The position numbers and the translations under genes are program-made. The notes below the pieces were generated by a model. That model was not told the origin of the DNA, made no database searches, and worked only from the letters and a program-made list of their open reading frames with translations. Below are positions 1 to 7,869 of a DNA stretch of 64,000 nt, piece after piece (the first letter of the stretch is position 1; the number at the start of each line of letters is the position of its first letter). This stretch comes from Chloroflexi bacterium OLB15 (GTDB lineage: Bacteria; Chloroflexota; Anaerolineae; Aggregatilineales; Phototrophicaceae). The stretch is taken from NCBI GenBank assembly GCA_001567085.1, contig LMZS01000157.1, positions 33,826-97,825 on the forward strand, written 5' to 3'.

Positions 1-2
1 AA

Positions 3-701
3 GACCCGCGATTGGTGCGCGGGCGCGAATTATGGATGGTGGCCGCCTATGATGAAGCACGCGCCGAATTTGATGACCTGCTCACTCAATTCCAGAATGA
101 CCCGCTGGCTTCATTCCAGCTTGCGATTTATCTACGCGGTATCGCCGCGTATCAGGATTCGATTGTAGCGGCGGCAAACGTGATCAATGCCTCTGGCGTG
201 GGTACAGTGAACGCCCCGCCATACATCGCCCGTATGCGCTACCCGGTGTATTACCTGGACGTAGTGCAAGACATCACCACGCGCTATGGGGTTGATCCGC
301 TGCTGATGTACTCGCTAATCCGCCATGAAAGCCTGTTTGATGCTTATGCTACGGCGGCGGCAGGCGAGCGCGGTCTAACGCAGGTGATCCCCAGCACAGC
401 CGAATATATTGCCAGCGAGCTAGGTATCCCTAACTTCCAACATTCGAGCCTTTCACGCCCGTACATGAGCGTTGAGTTTGGCACTTTCTATCTGGATGAA
501 CAGCTAGACCTGTTTGGCGGCAACGTCACTGCCGCGCTTGCTGCCTATAACGCCGGGCCGGGGCGAGCGCTGCAATGGCAGTCAATCGCAGGCGACGATC
601 ACGATCTGTTTCTGACTACGATCAGCATCAACAGCACGCGGCTGTATGTGCAGCGAATTTACACGTTCTACAATATATATAGGACGCTGTACGGGGTATG
701 A
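3..701 (+). CDS. Lytic transglycosylase, SLT domain (5' truncated by window)
   Basis: C-terminal part of a soluble-lytic-transglycosylase-type enzyme that cleaves the glycan strands of peptidoglycan in the envelope. The reading frame is open to the left edge, so the gene starts outside the window. Visible SLT-fold motifs are RHESLFD, whose Glu is the expected catalytic acid, then GLTQVIPSTA (family form GLMQxMPxTA), and AAYNAGPGR near the C terminus. The residues before the SLT domain are helical and resemble the superhelical part of Slt70-like enzymes. The family assignment is firm; the exact substrate and whether there is a signal peptide cannot be seen. Confidence 0.88.
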   Translation, partial: DPRLVRGRELWMVAAYDEARAEFDDLLTQFQNDPLASFQLAIYLRGIAAYQDSIVAAANVINASGVGTVNAPPYIARMRYPVYYLDVVQDITTRYGVDPLLMYSLIRHESLFDAYATAAAGERGLTQVIPSTAEYIASELGIPNFQHSSLSRPYMSVEFGTFYLDEQLDLFGGNVTAALAAYNAGPGRALQWQSIAGDDHDLFLTTISINSTRLYVQRIYTFYNIYRTLYGV

Positions 702-729
702 GGTTAATAAACCGCTTATGATTAACCTC
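700..729 (+). terminator. Inverted repeat after the transglycosylase
   Basis: Perfect 9-bp arms GAGGTTAAT / ATTAACCTC around a 10-base loop begin inside the stop codon of the transglycosylase gene. There is no following T-run, so it may act as a 3' stabilising hairpin rather than a classical intrinsic terminator. Confidence 0.45.
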
Positions 730-837
730 TATCCCCCGCCACAATGAAACTCGCCTCACCGGCAGATTCATTTCACATATTCCCCCTTAATCCTCATCTT
801 CTAAATACATTCACCATAAAAATTTGAGGATTCGCAT

Positions 838-1347
838 ATGCCAGAGAACACCTCACAAATATCCCCAACCGCCAGCCGCCCGACCATGCAAGACTACGGC
901 ATCAGCAGCGATAGAAAAGGCTTGATGGACTGGTCATGGGCAGAGGAACAGTTAGGTAAAGCACGTAATTACTGGATCTGCACTGCATCGGCTGATGGAA
1001 CGCCGGATGCAGCGCCAGTATGGGCAGTATGGCTGGAAGGGGCGCTTTATTTTGGGATCGGGGCGCGATCTCGTAAGGCACGGAATTTTCGACACAACCC
1101 GAACAACGTGATCGTCCACCTTGAAAGCGGCGATGATGTTGTCATTATGCGGGGAGCCGTTACAGAGATGCATGATGCGGCGCTGTTTGTACGGATCGCC
1201 AAATTGTATGCCGAAAAGTATGCTTTCAACCCCGGCGAAGGCGATCAAACCCCCGAAGCGGCTGGCTTCTGGGCGTTCAAGCCAGCATCTGGCCTAACAT
1301 GGCTGGAGAAAGATTTTCCGAATACGGCAACGCGCTGGGCGTTTTGA
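838..1347 (+). CDS. Pyridoxamine 5'-phosphate oxidase-fold (PPOX/FDOR) protein
   Basis: A 169-residue split-beta-barrel flavin/F420-binding family protein. The signature runs from about residue 43: WICTASADGTPDAAPVW, then the paired strand with SRKARNFRHNPNN, which is typical of PPOX-class F420-dependent oxidoreductases. The ATG has a GAGGA ribosome site 7 bases upstream. It sits 25 bases before the DinB gene on the same strand, so the two are probably co-transcribed. The cofactor (FMN or F420) and the substrate cannot be decided from the sequence; the PNP oxidase function itself is unlikely because the protein is short. Confidence 0.8.
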   Translation: MPENTSQISPTASRPTMQDYGISSDRKGLMDWSWAEEQLGKARNYWICTASADGTPDAAPVWAVWLEGALYFGIGARSRKARNFRHNPNNVIVHLESGDDVVIMRGAVTEMHDAALFVRIAKLYAEKYAFNPGEGDQTPEAAGFWAFKPASGLTWLEKDFPNTATRWAF

Positions 1348-1372
1348 CGATCTGTTAAAGGGAGCATACCCG

Positions 1373-1909
1373 ATGGACTCGCTGATCAAAACCGCGATCT
1401 GGCAGCAGTTTGGCGCTTCAATTAACTATTTGGAAGAGACGATCAAAGCCTGCCCGGACAGCCTGTGGCAGGCACAGCTGTGGCAAACGCCAGCCGATAA
1501 GCCCGTCGAACTTTCACAGTTCTGGTATGTCTCGTATCACAGCCTGTTCTGGCTGCACTGCTACCTGACCGGAACAGAAGAAGGTTTCCTGCCGCGCGCC
1601 CCCTTTGAACTGATCGAGCAGGATGAATACGGCCTGATTCCTCAAAGGGTGTATATCAAACAAGAACTGCTGGCGTATTTGATCGAGGGACGCGAGAAGT
1701 GTAAAACCACGATTGACGCGCTGACCGACGAACAGGCGCGGCGGCAGTGTACATTTGGGTGGGGTGGGTGCAGCTTTTTTGAACTGCTGATCTATAACCA
1801 GCGCCATGTTCACGGGCATGCTTCACAATTGAATATGCTGCTGGGGCAAAATGGGGTTGAATCGCCGGACTATCCCACCCGCGTAAATCGAGGCATGCGA
1901 GACACGTAA
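1373..1909 (+). CDS. DinB superfamily protein
   Basis: A 178-residue four-helix-bundle protein of the DinB/YfiT type. Candidate metal-ligand histidines are in SYHSLFWLHCY (about residues 55-65) and in the C-terminal helix HVHGHASQLN, the usual DinB closing motif. Proteins of this family include thiol-dependent S-transferases and many of unknown role. AAAGGGAG lies upstream of the ATG, and the gene follows the PPOX gene closely. The family call is good, the biochemical activity unknown. Confidence 0.75.
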   Translation: MDSLIKTAIWQQFGASINYLEETIKACPDSLWQAQLWQTPADKPVELSQFWYVSYHSLFWLHCYLTGTEEGFLPRAPFELIEQDEYGLIPQRVYIKQELLAYLIEGREKCKTTIDALTDEQARRQCTFGWGGCSFFELLIYNQRHVHGHASQLNMLLGQNGVESPDYPTRVNRGMRDT

Positions 1910-1956
1910 TTTCACGCGGGCAGGCAACCCTACCTTTGGAGAGCGCATTATCGGCT

Positions 1957-1988
1957 GAAAATAAAACCGGGGTGCTGGCTGCACCCCG
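1957..1988 (-). terminator. Intrinsic terminator for the response regulator
   Basis: The 8-bp perfect stem CGGGGTGC / GCACCCCG with a 5-base loop is followed, read on the minus strand, by GTTTTATTTT. It lies 30 bases beyond the response-regulator stop codon, in the gap between two convergent genes. Confidence 0.75.
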
Positions 1989-2017
1989 ATGATGAAAACG
2001 TAAATCACTAAATCCTA

Positions 2018-2401
2018 TTATCCGGCTTCAACGCCCTGCCCCAGTATGGAGCGAACGCGGGAAACCAGATCATGATGGAGAATTGGCTTTGGCAGGTAGT
2101 CATTGGCGCCGGCTTCCATACCTTTAATAATGCTTTCGGCATCGCCCCGAGCTGAAAGGATCAGGATTGGAGTCTTGTTAGTGGAATCACGTTCGCGAAT
2201 CACACGACACAACTCAATTCCATCCATCCCCGGCATCATCACATCAAGGATAATCAAATCAGGCGTGCTCTGGTCAAGCTGGCTTAATGCTTCGCCGGCA
2301 TTTTTTGCCTTCAACACATTAAAACCGCCGTGTTCCAGCATAATGCCAATGAGCGTAAGCGCGCCTGTTTCGTCATCCACCACCAATATATGACGTTTCA
2401 T
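2018..2401 (-). CDS. Single-domain response regulator (CheY-like receiver)
   Basis: A 127-residue receiver domain without an output domain. Phosphorylation-site features are the acidic pair in VVDDE near the N terminus, the phospho-acceptor Asp in LIILDVMMPGMDG, the conserved Ser/Thr in LILSARG, and the Lys in YLPKPI. I start at the ATG of MKRHILVV; a GTG nine codons upstream is possible but would add an atypical extension. No histidine kinase is adjacent, so its partner must be elsewhere. It would relay a phosphorylation signal by protein contact rather than by binding DNA. Confidence 0.88.
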   Translation of the reverse strand: MKRHILVVDDETGALTLIGIMLEHGGFNVLKAKNAGEALSQLDQSTPDLIILDVMMPGMDGIELCRVIRERDSTNKTPILILSARGDAESIIKGMEAGANDYLPKPILHHDLVSRVRSILGQGVEAG

Positions 2402-2602
2402 ACTTATTTTGTCCCCAAAAGCGCTCACCGATAAAGAAAGAATAAAGGATAGAGCGCGATAAAAATGATAAGGACGGTTGATTTCCTTCTTCGCAGTTTA
2501 CCATTACATTCGATCTCGTGGCAACGGGGGTGATCTTCATTCTTCCTATACAATCACGGGAGATGGGCAAAGATTAAGTGTATAGTTTTGTTAGGGTACC
2601 CT
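2402..2602. other. Divergent intergenic region
   Basis: Space between the response regulator (minus) and the exporter operon (plus). It is relatively A+T-rich and holds scattered TATA-like hexamers (for example TATAGT near 2580), but I find no matching -35 element, so I do not call a promoter. Confidence 0.4.
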
Positions 2603-2767
2603 ATGAACCCGCGATTAGATCATCTCATTGAAGATAAAGCGGCACGCAGCAGTCGATTCGCTTATCCCCCAATCAATTGGGCTGGCAGGCGGCGGCCGTT
2701 GCAAGGGAATATCACTAGAGTGATTCCGCATAAAGATATGGGCGAACGAGGCAAGGAGCAGTTCTGA
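2603..2767 (+). CDS. Possible 54-residue small protein before ABC ATPase
   Basis: An ATG-initiated ORF of 54 codons whose TGA stop ends one base before the ATG of the ABC ATPase gene (no gap between them). The product is basic and proline-containing (WAGRRRPLQG in the middle), with no membrane segment and no family I recognise. The exact abutment suggests translational coupling, but the ribosome site is weak (GGG about 8 bases upstream). It may be a leader peptide, an uncharacterised small protein or chance. Treat it as tentative. Confidence 0.35.
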   Translation: MNPRLDHLIEDKAARSSRFAYPPINWAGRRRPLQGNITRVIPHKDMGERGKEQF

Positions 2768-3703
2768 ATGACATCATCAGCGGTTTCGGTTGCCGGAATC
2801 AGCAAGTCTTACGGCAGCTTCAAAGCAGTTGACAACGTTTCATTTGACGTGCAAGGGGGAGAAATCTTTGCCCTGCTTGGCCCGAATGGCGCGGGAAAAA
2901 GCACGATCATCCGCATGATTCTGGATATTTTGAAGCCAGATTCTGGTCGGATCGCGGTGCTAGACGGCACATTGGACGATGCGCGTAAAAGCCGCATCGG
3001 CTACCTACCGGAAGAACGCGGTCTATATCGCAACGTTCCGGTGCTGGAAATCATGGTGTATCTGGCATCGTTGAAAGGTATGCCCGCTGGCGATGCCCGC
3101 AAACGCGGCCTGGAATTACTGGAACAGTTGGAACTTGGCGATGTTTCCAAAAAGAAAGTTAGCGAGCTGAGCAAAGGCATGCAGCAAAAGGTGCAGTTTG
3201 CGGTCACGATTTTGCATCGGCCTGAGCTGGTGATCATTGACGAACCGTTTTCCGGCCTTGATCCAATCAATACGCTCACTATCAAGGAACTGATCATCGG
3301 CCTGCGTAATCAGGGAACGGCGATCATGATGAGCACGCATCAGATGTATCAGGTTGAGGAAATGGCGAATCGCCTGTTCATGATCAACCGGGGCAAACCA
3401 GCGCTGTATGGGCCGGTGCAGCAGGTACGGCAAGATTACGCGCTGCCTGCCGTGATCGTTGAAGGGGTTGGCGATTGGGCGGCGCTGCCAGCAGTGGAGC
3501 GCGTTGAGCAAATTTCAGACGGTGAAGGCACGATGGCGCAGGCGGGAACACTGCTCTATTTGCGAGATGGCGCTTCGTCCGACGATGTGCTGCAACAAAT
3601 TGTAAGCCAGCCAGGGCATCAACTGCGGCGCTTCGAGCAGGCGATTCCCAGCCTGAACGACATTTTCATCCGCGTAGTCGAGGAAGGCGTCGTTCATGAG
3701 TAA
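2768..3703 (+). CDS. ABC transporter ATP-binding protein (NatA-like exporter)
   Basis: A 311-residue ATPase of an ABC-2 type exporter. It shows Walker A GPNGAGKS (residues 38-45), signature LSKGM (134-138), Walker B VIIDEP with the catalytic Glu (about 155-160), and the switch His in STHQ. A C-terminal extension of about 90 residues after the ATPase core resembles the DUF4162 tail of NatA/EcsA-like proteins. It overlaps the next permease by 8 bases and heads an operon with two permeases. The substrate is unknown; Na+ extrusion, drug or peptide export are all possible for this class. Confidence 0.9.
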   Translation: MTSSAVSVAGISKSYGSFKAVDNVSFDVQGGEIFALLGPNGAGKSTIIRMILDILKPDSGRIAVLDGTLDDARKSRIGYLPEERGLYRNVPVLEIMVYLASLKGMPAGDARKRGLELLEQLELGDVSKKKVSELSKGMQQKVQFAVTILHRPELVIIDEPFSGLDPINTLTIKELIIGLRNQGTAIMMSTHQMYQVEEMANRLFMINRGKPALYGPVQQVRQDYALPAVIVEGVGDWAALPAVERVEQISDGEGTMAQAGTLLYLRDGASSDDVLQQIVSQPGHQLRRFEQAIPSLNDIFIRVVEEGVVHE

Positions 3704-4925
3704 AATTTGGAGAGTCGCCAGCCGCGAATATCTCTCCAATTTGCGGCGCAAATCTTTCATATTCACCACCTTCGGCATCCCAATCTTGATGATCGCTCTC
3801 ATTTTGGTGATCACCACGCTTTCGATACAGGCGGAAGCAGGCGACGTGAACGATCAGATCGGCTATGTAGATCATTCAGGGGTGCTGAGCAGGCAAATTG
3901 CGATTCCCGATAACTACACCATGTTTGATAGCGAAGAAGCGGCGGAAGCGGCGCTGGCAGCAGATGAGATCGGGGCATATTTTGTGGTCGAGCCTGATTA
4001 CATGGCAACCGGCAGCGTTACGCTGTATATCGCCAGCGGCGGCGGCGACGCGCTAATAGAAACATTCAACCAATATTTGATCGCTAACATTGATACCGGC
4101 CTCAACCCAGAAATCGCGGCGCGGGTGCTTGATCCTGTAGTGATGAGCCTGCTCACGCTGAACAATGGGCGGCAGATTGAAGAAAACAGCATCGGGGTGA
4201 TCTTCATGATCCCGATGATTTTTGTGTTTGTATTCTTCATGGCCATACAGACCACCAGCGGCACCTTGATGTCCAGCGTGGTTGAGGAAAAATCCAGCCG
4301 CGTGATCGAAATTCTGGTGACAAGCGTAACCCCCTTTCAACTGCTGGCAGGCAAAATCATCGGACTCGGCGCACTTGGGATCACGCAAATTAGCATCTGG
4401 GTAGGCGCCACGCTGCTGGTAGTGTTGCTTAGCAATGCGATTCCGCAGCTGCACGGGCTTAGCGTGCCGCTGGATATTATATTCGTCGGCATCACCTATT
4501 TTCTGCTAGGGTATGCCCTCACCGCCAGTTTCATGGCGGGCATCGGCGCAGTCGCCGGATCAGAACAGGAAAGCCGCCAGATTGCGGGGTTAGCGGTATT
4601 TCCGCTGGTGATCCCGTTCTTCTTCATCTATATATTCATCACTGATCCAAACGCGCCAATTGCCGTGTTCTTAACGCTGTTCCCGCTCACCGCGCCCGTC
4701 ACGGCGATTCTGCGCGTTGGTTACAGCGGCATTCCAACCTGGCAGCTTGTGGCTAGCATTCTGATCATGACCATCACCACGCTATTCGCGGTTTGGGCTT
4801 CAGCCCGCGTATTCCGTTGGTCAATCTTGATGTATGGCAAGCGCCCATCCTTAAAGCGCATTATTGGCGCCATTTTCGGTCGTTCAGAAATGCAAACGAC
4901 AGCCACAGGGGAGCGCGCAGGATGA
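3696..4925 (+). CDS. ABC-2 type permease, NatB-like (first)
   Basis: A 409-residue integral membrane protein. An N-terminal membrane helix (about 23-45) is followed by an extracytoplasmic domain of roughly 120 residues and then about five helices, the architecture of ABC-2 exporter permeases. The hallmark cytoplasmic coupling segment VVEEKSSRVIEIL and LLAGKIIG follows the second helix. Its start overlaps the ATPase gene by 8 bases, and its stop overlaps the second permease as ATGA. The two different permease subunits probably form a heterodimer with the ATPase. Confidence 0.88.
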   Translation: MSKIWRVASREYLSNLRRKSFIFTTFGIPILMIALILVITTLSIQAEAGDVNDQIGYVDHSGVLSRQIAIPDNYTMFDSEEAAEAALAADEIGAYFVVEPDYMATGSVTLYIASGGGDALIETFNQYLIANIDTGLNPEIAARVLDPVVMSLLTLNNGRQIEENSIGVIFMIPMIFVFVFFMAIQTTSGTLMSSVVEEKSSRVIEILVTSVTPFQLLAGKIIGLGALGITQISIWVGATLLVVLLSNAIPQLHGLSVPLDIIFVGITYFLLGYALTASFMAGIGAVAGSEQESRQIAGLAVFPLVIPFFFIYIFITDPNAPIAVFLTLFPLTAPVTAILRVGYSGIPTWQLVASILIMTITTLFAVWASARVFRWSILMYGKRPSLKRIIGAIFGRSEMQTTATGERAG

Positions 4926-6175
4926 ACCACGTACTCAAAGTTTTCGTTTATGAGTTCAAGCGCAATATCCGCCGCAAAGGCTATTTATTCGGCACTTTCG
5001 GCGTGCCGATCATCGGCTTTGTGCTGATGTGGGCGGTCACCAACCTGAGCGGCGGTAGTATGAGCACCACCGACACGCTGGCGACGGCTATCAATGAGAT
5101 CAACACGGCAAGCAGCGCACATAGCGGCATCGTTGATTTCAGCAGCAGGATAGAAATTCCTGAGGCGCTGGCAGATCGAATGACTCGCTATCCAGATACA
5201 GCTTCAGCGGAAGCGGCGCTGGCAGCAGGCGAGATTGAAACAGTGTATATCTTCGCTGAAGATTACATGGAGACGGGCAGCGTGACCCAGGTGCTGCCCA
5301 ATCTTCAAATGGCGAGCATCAGCGTTGAGCCGCCGCGAACGCTGGCGCTGGCTAACCTTGCCAGCGAAGTTGAACCCGAAATTTTCACCCGGCTGTTAGA
5401 CCCGTCTAACGTGACCACCGTGAATCTGGCGCTGAATAACCCGCAAGATGCCAGTTTTGATGCCACATTTTTGATCGTCTATATCTTCGCCTTCGCGCTG
5501 CTGATGAGCCTGTTTATCACCAACGGCTATTTGATGCAAAGCGTGATTGAAGAAAAAGAAAGCCGTTTGATCGAAATTTTGCTGGCCTCTGTCCGCCCGA
5601 TGGAACTGCTGGCAGGCAAAATTCTGGCGTTAGGGCTGCTGGGAATTTTGCAACTGATCGTATGGATTGGCGCGATGCTGCTGCTTCCGCGAGTCTTCGG
5701 GGGCGGCGAGGCGCTAAATTTAGTTGGGATACTGGCAGCCCTGTTGAATATTCAGATACCCGTCAACGTCCTGCCGCTGATCATCGCTTACTTCATCTTT
5801 GCCTATGTGATGTTCGGGGCGCTGTTCGCTGCCATCGGCGCGCTGTCTAACAGCATGCGCGAAGGGCCACAGTACGCAGTAATGTTCACCCTGCCCGCCG
5901 TTTCCCCGCTGTGGTTTTTGCCCGTTTTCGCCACACAGCCGGATGGCACACTGCCTGTCATTTTAAGCATCTTCCCGCTGACCAGCCCAATAGCGATGAC
6001 TGTGCGCCTGTTAATTTCGCCGGTGCCACCGGTGCAAATCGCGATCAGCATCATTTTGCTGGCGCTGGCGGCATTGGGCGCGATCTGGTTATCAGGGCGG
6101 CTGTTCCGGGTGCAATCGCTGCTGGCAGGCAAAACGCCGCGCCTGCGCGACATTCCGACGTTAATTAAAGGGTAG
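4922..6175 (+). CDS. ABC-2 type permease, NatB-like (second)
   Basis: A 417-residue paralogue of the preceding permease with the same plan: membrane helix near residue 25, large external domain, then about five helices. The equivalent coupling segment reads VIEEKESRLIEILLASV and LLAGKILALG. I start at the ATG of MNHVLKVF, which overlaps the upstream stop codon as ATGA; a longer frame runs back into the first permease but is not needed. Together with the two upstream genes it makes a complete exporter. Confidence 0.87.
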   Translation: MNHVLKVFVYEFKRNIRRKGYLFGTFGVPIIGFVLMWAVTNLSGGSMSTTDTLATAINEINTASSAHSGIVDFSSRIEIPEALADRMTRYPDTASAEAALAAGEIETVYIFAEDYMETGSVTQVLPNLQMASISVEPPRTLALANLASEVEPEIFTRLLDPSNVTTVNLALNNPQDASFDATFLIVYIFAFALLMSLFITNGYLMQSVIEEKESRLIEILLASVRPMELLAGKILALGLLGILQLIVWIGAMLLLPRVFGGGEALNLVGILAALLNIQIPVNVLPLIIAYFIFAYVMFGALFAAIGALSNSMREGPQYAVMFTLPAVSPLWFLPVFATQPDGTLPVILSIFPLTSPIAMTVRLLISPVPPVQIAISIILLALAALGAIWLSGRLFRVQSLLAGKTPRLRDIPTLIKG

Positions 6176-6190
6176 GCAATTCAGAAGCAA

Positions 6191-6214
6191 GCAGGCGCGC
6201 TGCGGCGCGCCTGC
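6191..6214 (+). terminator. GC-rich hairpin after exporter operon
   Basis: Perfect 10-bp arms GCAGGCGCGC / GCGCGCCTGC with a 4-base loop lie 15 bases after the second permease stop. No T-run follows, so it may stabilise the 3' end or act as a partial terminator before the peptidase gene. Confidence 0.5.
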
Positions 6215-6237
6215 CAATGAATCATTAAGGCGAACCC

Positions 6238-7170
6238 ATGAACCAAACACTGACCACAATTGACGGTATTCGCGTCGGGCAGGCGCAGGATTTTGAGGCG
6301 ATGACCGGCTGCACAGTAATTTTATGCCCGCCAAATACGGTGGGGGGCATAGATCAACGCGGCGGCGCGCCCGGCACTCGCGAAACTGATCTGCTGCGCC
6401 CGATGCACATGGTTCAGCATATTCACGCGCTGGTGCTGGCCGGAGGCAGCGCCTTCGGACTGGCGGCGGCTGATGGCGTAATGCGCTACCTTGAGGAGCA
6501 GGGTACTGGCTACGCGGCAGGCGATCATATCGTGCCGATTGTGCCAGCGGCCATCCTGTTCGATCTGGATGTTGGGAATGGCAAGCGGCGGCCTGATGCG
6601 GCGATGGGCTATGAAGCCTGTCAGAACGCAGCGGCTGATCCCGTGAAATCTGGCAGCGTAGGCGCTGGCACAGGCGCGACGATTGGCAAATTTATGGGCA
6701 TCAGCCAGAGCAGCAAAGGGGGCATTGGCAGCGCAGCGCAGGATTTAGGCGGCGGGCTGAAAGTTGCGGCCTTATTTGCCGTAAACGCGCTGGGCAACGT
6801 GATCGCTGAAGATGGCAGCATCCTTGCAGGCGTTCGCAGCCCAATGGATAACAATACGTATATGAATCCGCTGGATTTATTGAAAATGGGGCGCGGCGCG
6901 CCGCCCGATGACGCAGCCAAAAATACGGTGATCGGCGTCGTGGCAACCAATGCCAAACTCACAAAAGAAGAAGCGAATCAGGTAGCGCAGGCGGCGCATG
7001 ATGGACTTGCCCGTGCAGTCCTTCCAGCGCATACGCCATTTGATGGCGACACCATCTTCGCGCTGGCGACGGGCAGCGTTGAAGCAGATGTTTTCACCGT
7101 GAGCGCGTTTGCGGCTGAGGTCGCGGCTGCCGCGATTCGGGATGCGGCGAGAATGGCAGGGCGAAAATAA
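6238..7170 (+). CDS. P1 (S58) family peptidase, DmpA-like
   Basis: A 310-residue N-terminal-nucleophile hydrolase of the DmpA/BapA family (L-aminopeptidase/D-esterase). Recognisable blocks are IRVGQAQD and GCTVILCP at the start, then VLAGGSAFGLAAADGVM, and the segment KNTVIGVVATNA. Family members self-cleave ahead of a Ser/Thr in the last block, and the Thr after Asn is the expected nucleophile. This would yield alpha and beta chains of about 230 and 80 residues. It starts at ATG with TTAAGGCG upstream. Its natural substrate is unknown. Confidence 0.85.
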   Translation: MNQTLTTIDGIRVGQAQDFEAMTGCTVILCPPNTVGGIDQRGGAPGTRETDLLRPMHMVQHIHALVLAGGSAFGLAAADGVMRYLEEQGTGYAAGDHIVPIVPAAILFDLDVGNGKRRPDAAMGYEACQNAAADPVKSGSVGAGTGATIGKFMGISQSSKGGIGSAAQDLGGGLKVAALFAVNALGNVIAEDGSILAGVRSPMDNNTYMNPLDLLKMGRGAPPDDAAKNTVIGVVATNAKLTKEEANQVAQAAHDGLARAVLPAHTPFDGDTIFALATGSVEADVFTVSAFAAEVAAAAIRDAARMAGRK

Positions 7171-7184
7171 GTGCGAAAATCACC

Positions 7185-7778
7185 CTATCGCCACATTTTT
7201 TCGAGCCAGTCAAGCAGCTTGCCCGTGATTTCAGTCGTCACGCGGGCGGCGGCTTCATGGCCGTGATTGGAAAAAGCGTAAAAGCTGTAGAAATGGCGTC
7301 CCGGCGTGGCGATCACGTAATCCTGTTCCCAGCGCGCTTGCCCCCATAAAAAGGAAGCTGCTTCCTGCGCGCGCATCGCATCCAGCCATTGCCCGCGATC
7401 CAGATCGCTTAAGCGCAGCGGAGAGAAGCCCAAGCCTAGCATGGAGCCGATGGCAAACACAAATGATACAGCGCGGGTTTCGCCATTCACCTCAACTCGC
7501 AGCGAAGCCGCGCCATCCTGTGTGGCAAGCAGCGCCACCCCGCGCCGGGGATTCAGCCCGGTAGTGCGGAAACTGGAGAGAGACATCAAAGGCATAGCCG
7601 GATAGCGGCTGGCAAGCTCACGATCAAGGTTGACTTCACCGTTGAAATACTGCTGCAATACCAGCGGCGGCGCTTTTTGCAGCAGATCGCGCTGAGGGGC
7701 ATTTTGTGCCTCGCCGCTGCGCCCCAGCCCGCGCCGTGAAGGAATGGTTGGATTATTGAATGCTGCATCGTCAGCCAT
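7185..7778 (-). CDS. Hypothetical protein (197 aa)
   Basis: No family recognised. The first 45 residues are low-complexity and polar, followed by an alpha/beta-looking core with a hydrophobic stretch SFVFAIGSMLGLGFSPL around the middle and an aromatic-rich C-terminal part (HFYSFYAFSNHGHEAAARV). No signal peptide and no clear membrane-spanning helix. I place the start at the ATG at 7778; a TTG three codons earlier has a better-spaced AGAGA. Convergent with the peptidase gene, 15 bases away, and divergent from xylulokinase. Confidence 0.6.
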   Translation of the reverse strand: MADDAAFNNPTIPSRRGLGRSGEAQNAPQRDLLQKAPPLVLQQYFNGEVNLDRELASRYPAMPLMSLSSFRTTGLNPRRGVALLATQDGAASLRVEVNGETRAVSFVFAIGSMLGLGFSPLRLSDLDRGQWLDAMRAQEAASFLWGQARWEQDYVIATPGRHFYSFYAFSNHGHEAAARVTTEITGKLLDWLEKMWR

Positions 7779-7869
7779 AGCGGTCAAATTTCTCTTATGA
7801 AGTACCCTGATTATAGCCTGTCCGTTACAATCAAAGCGTTATCCTTTGTCAGAAGGCGAAATTAAGCTT

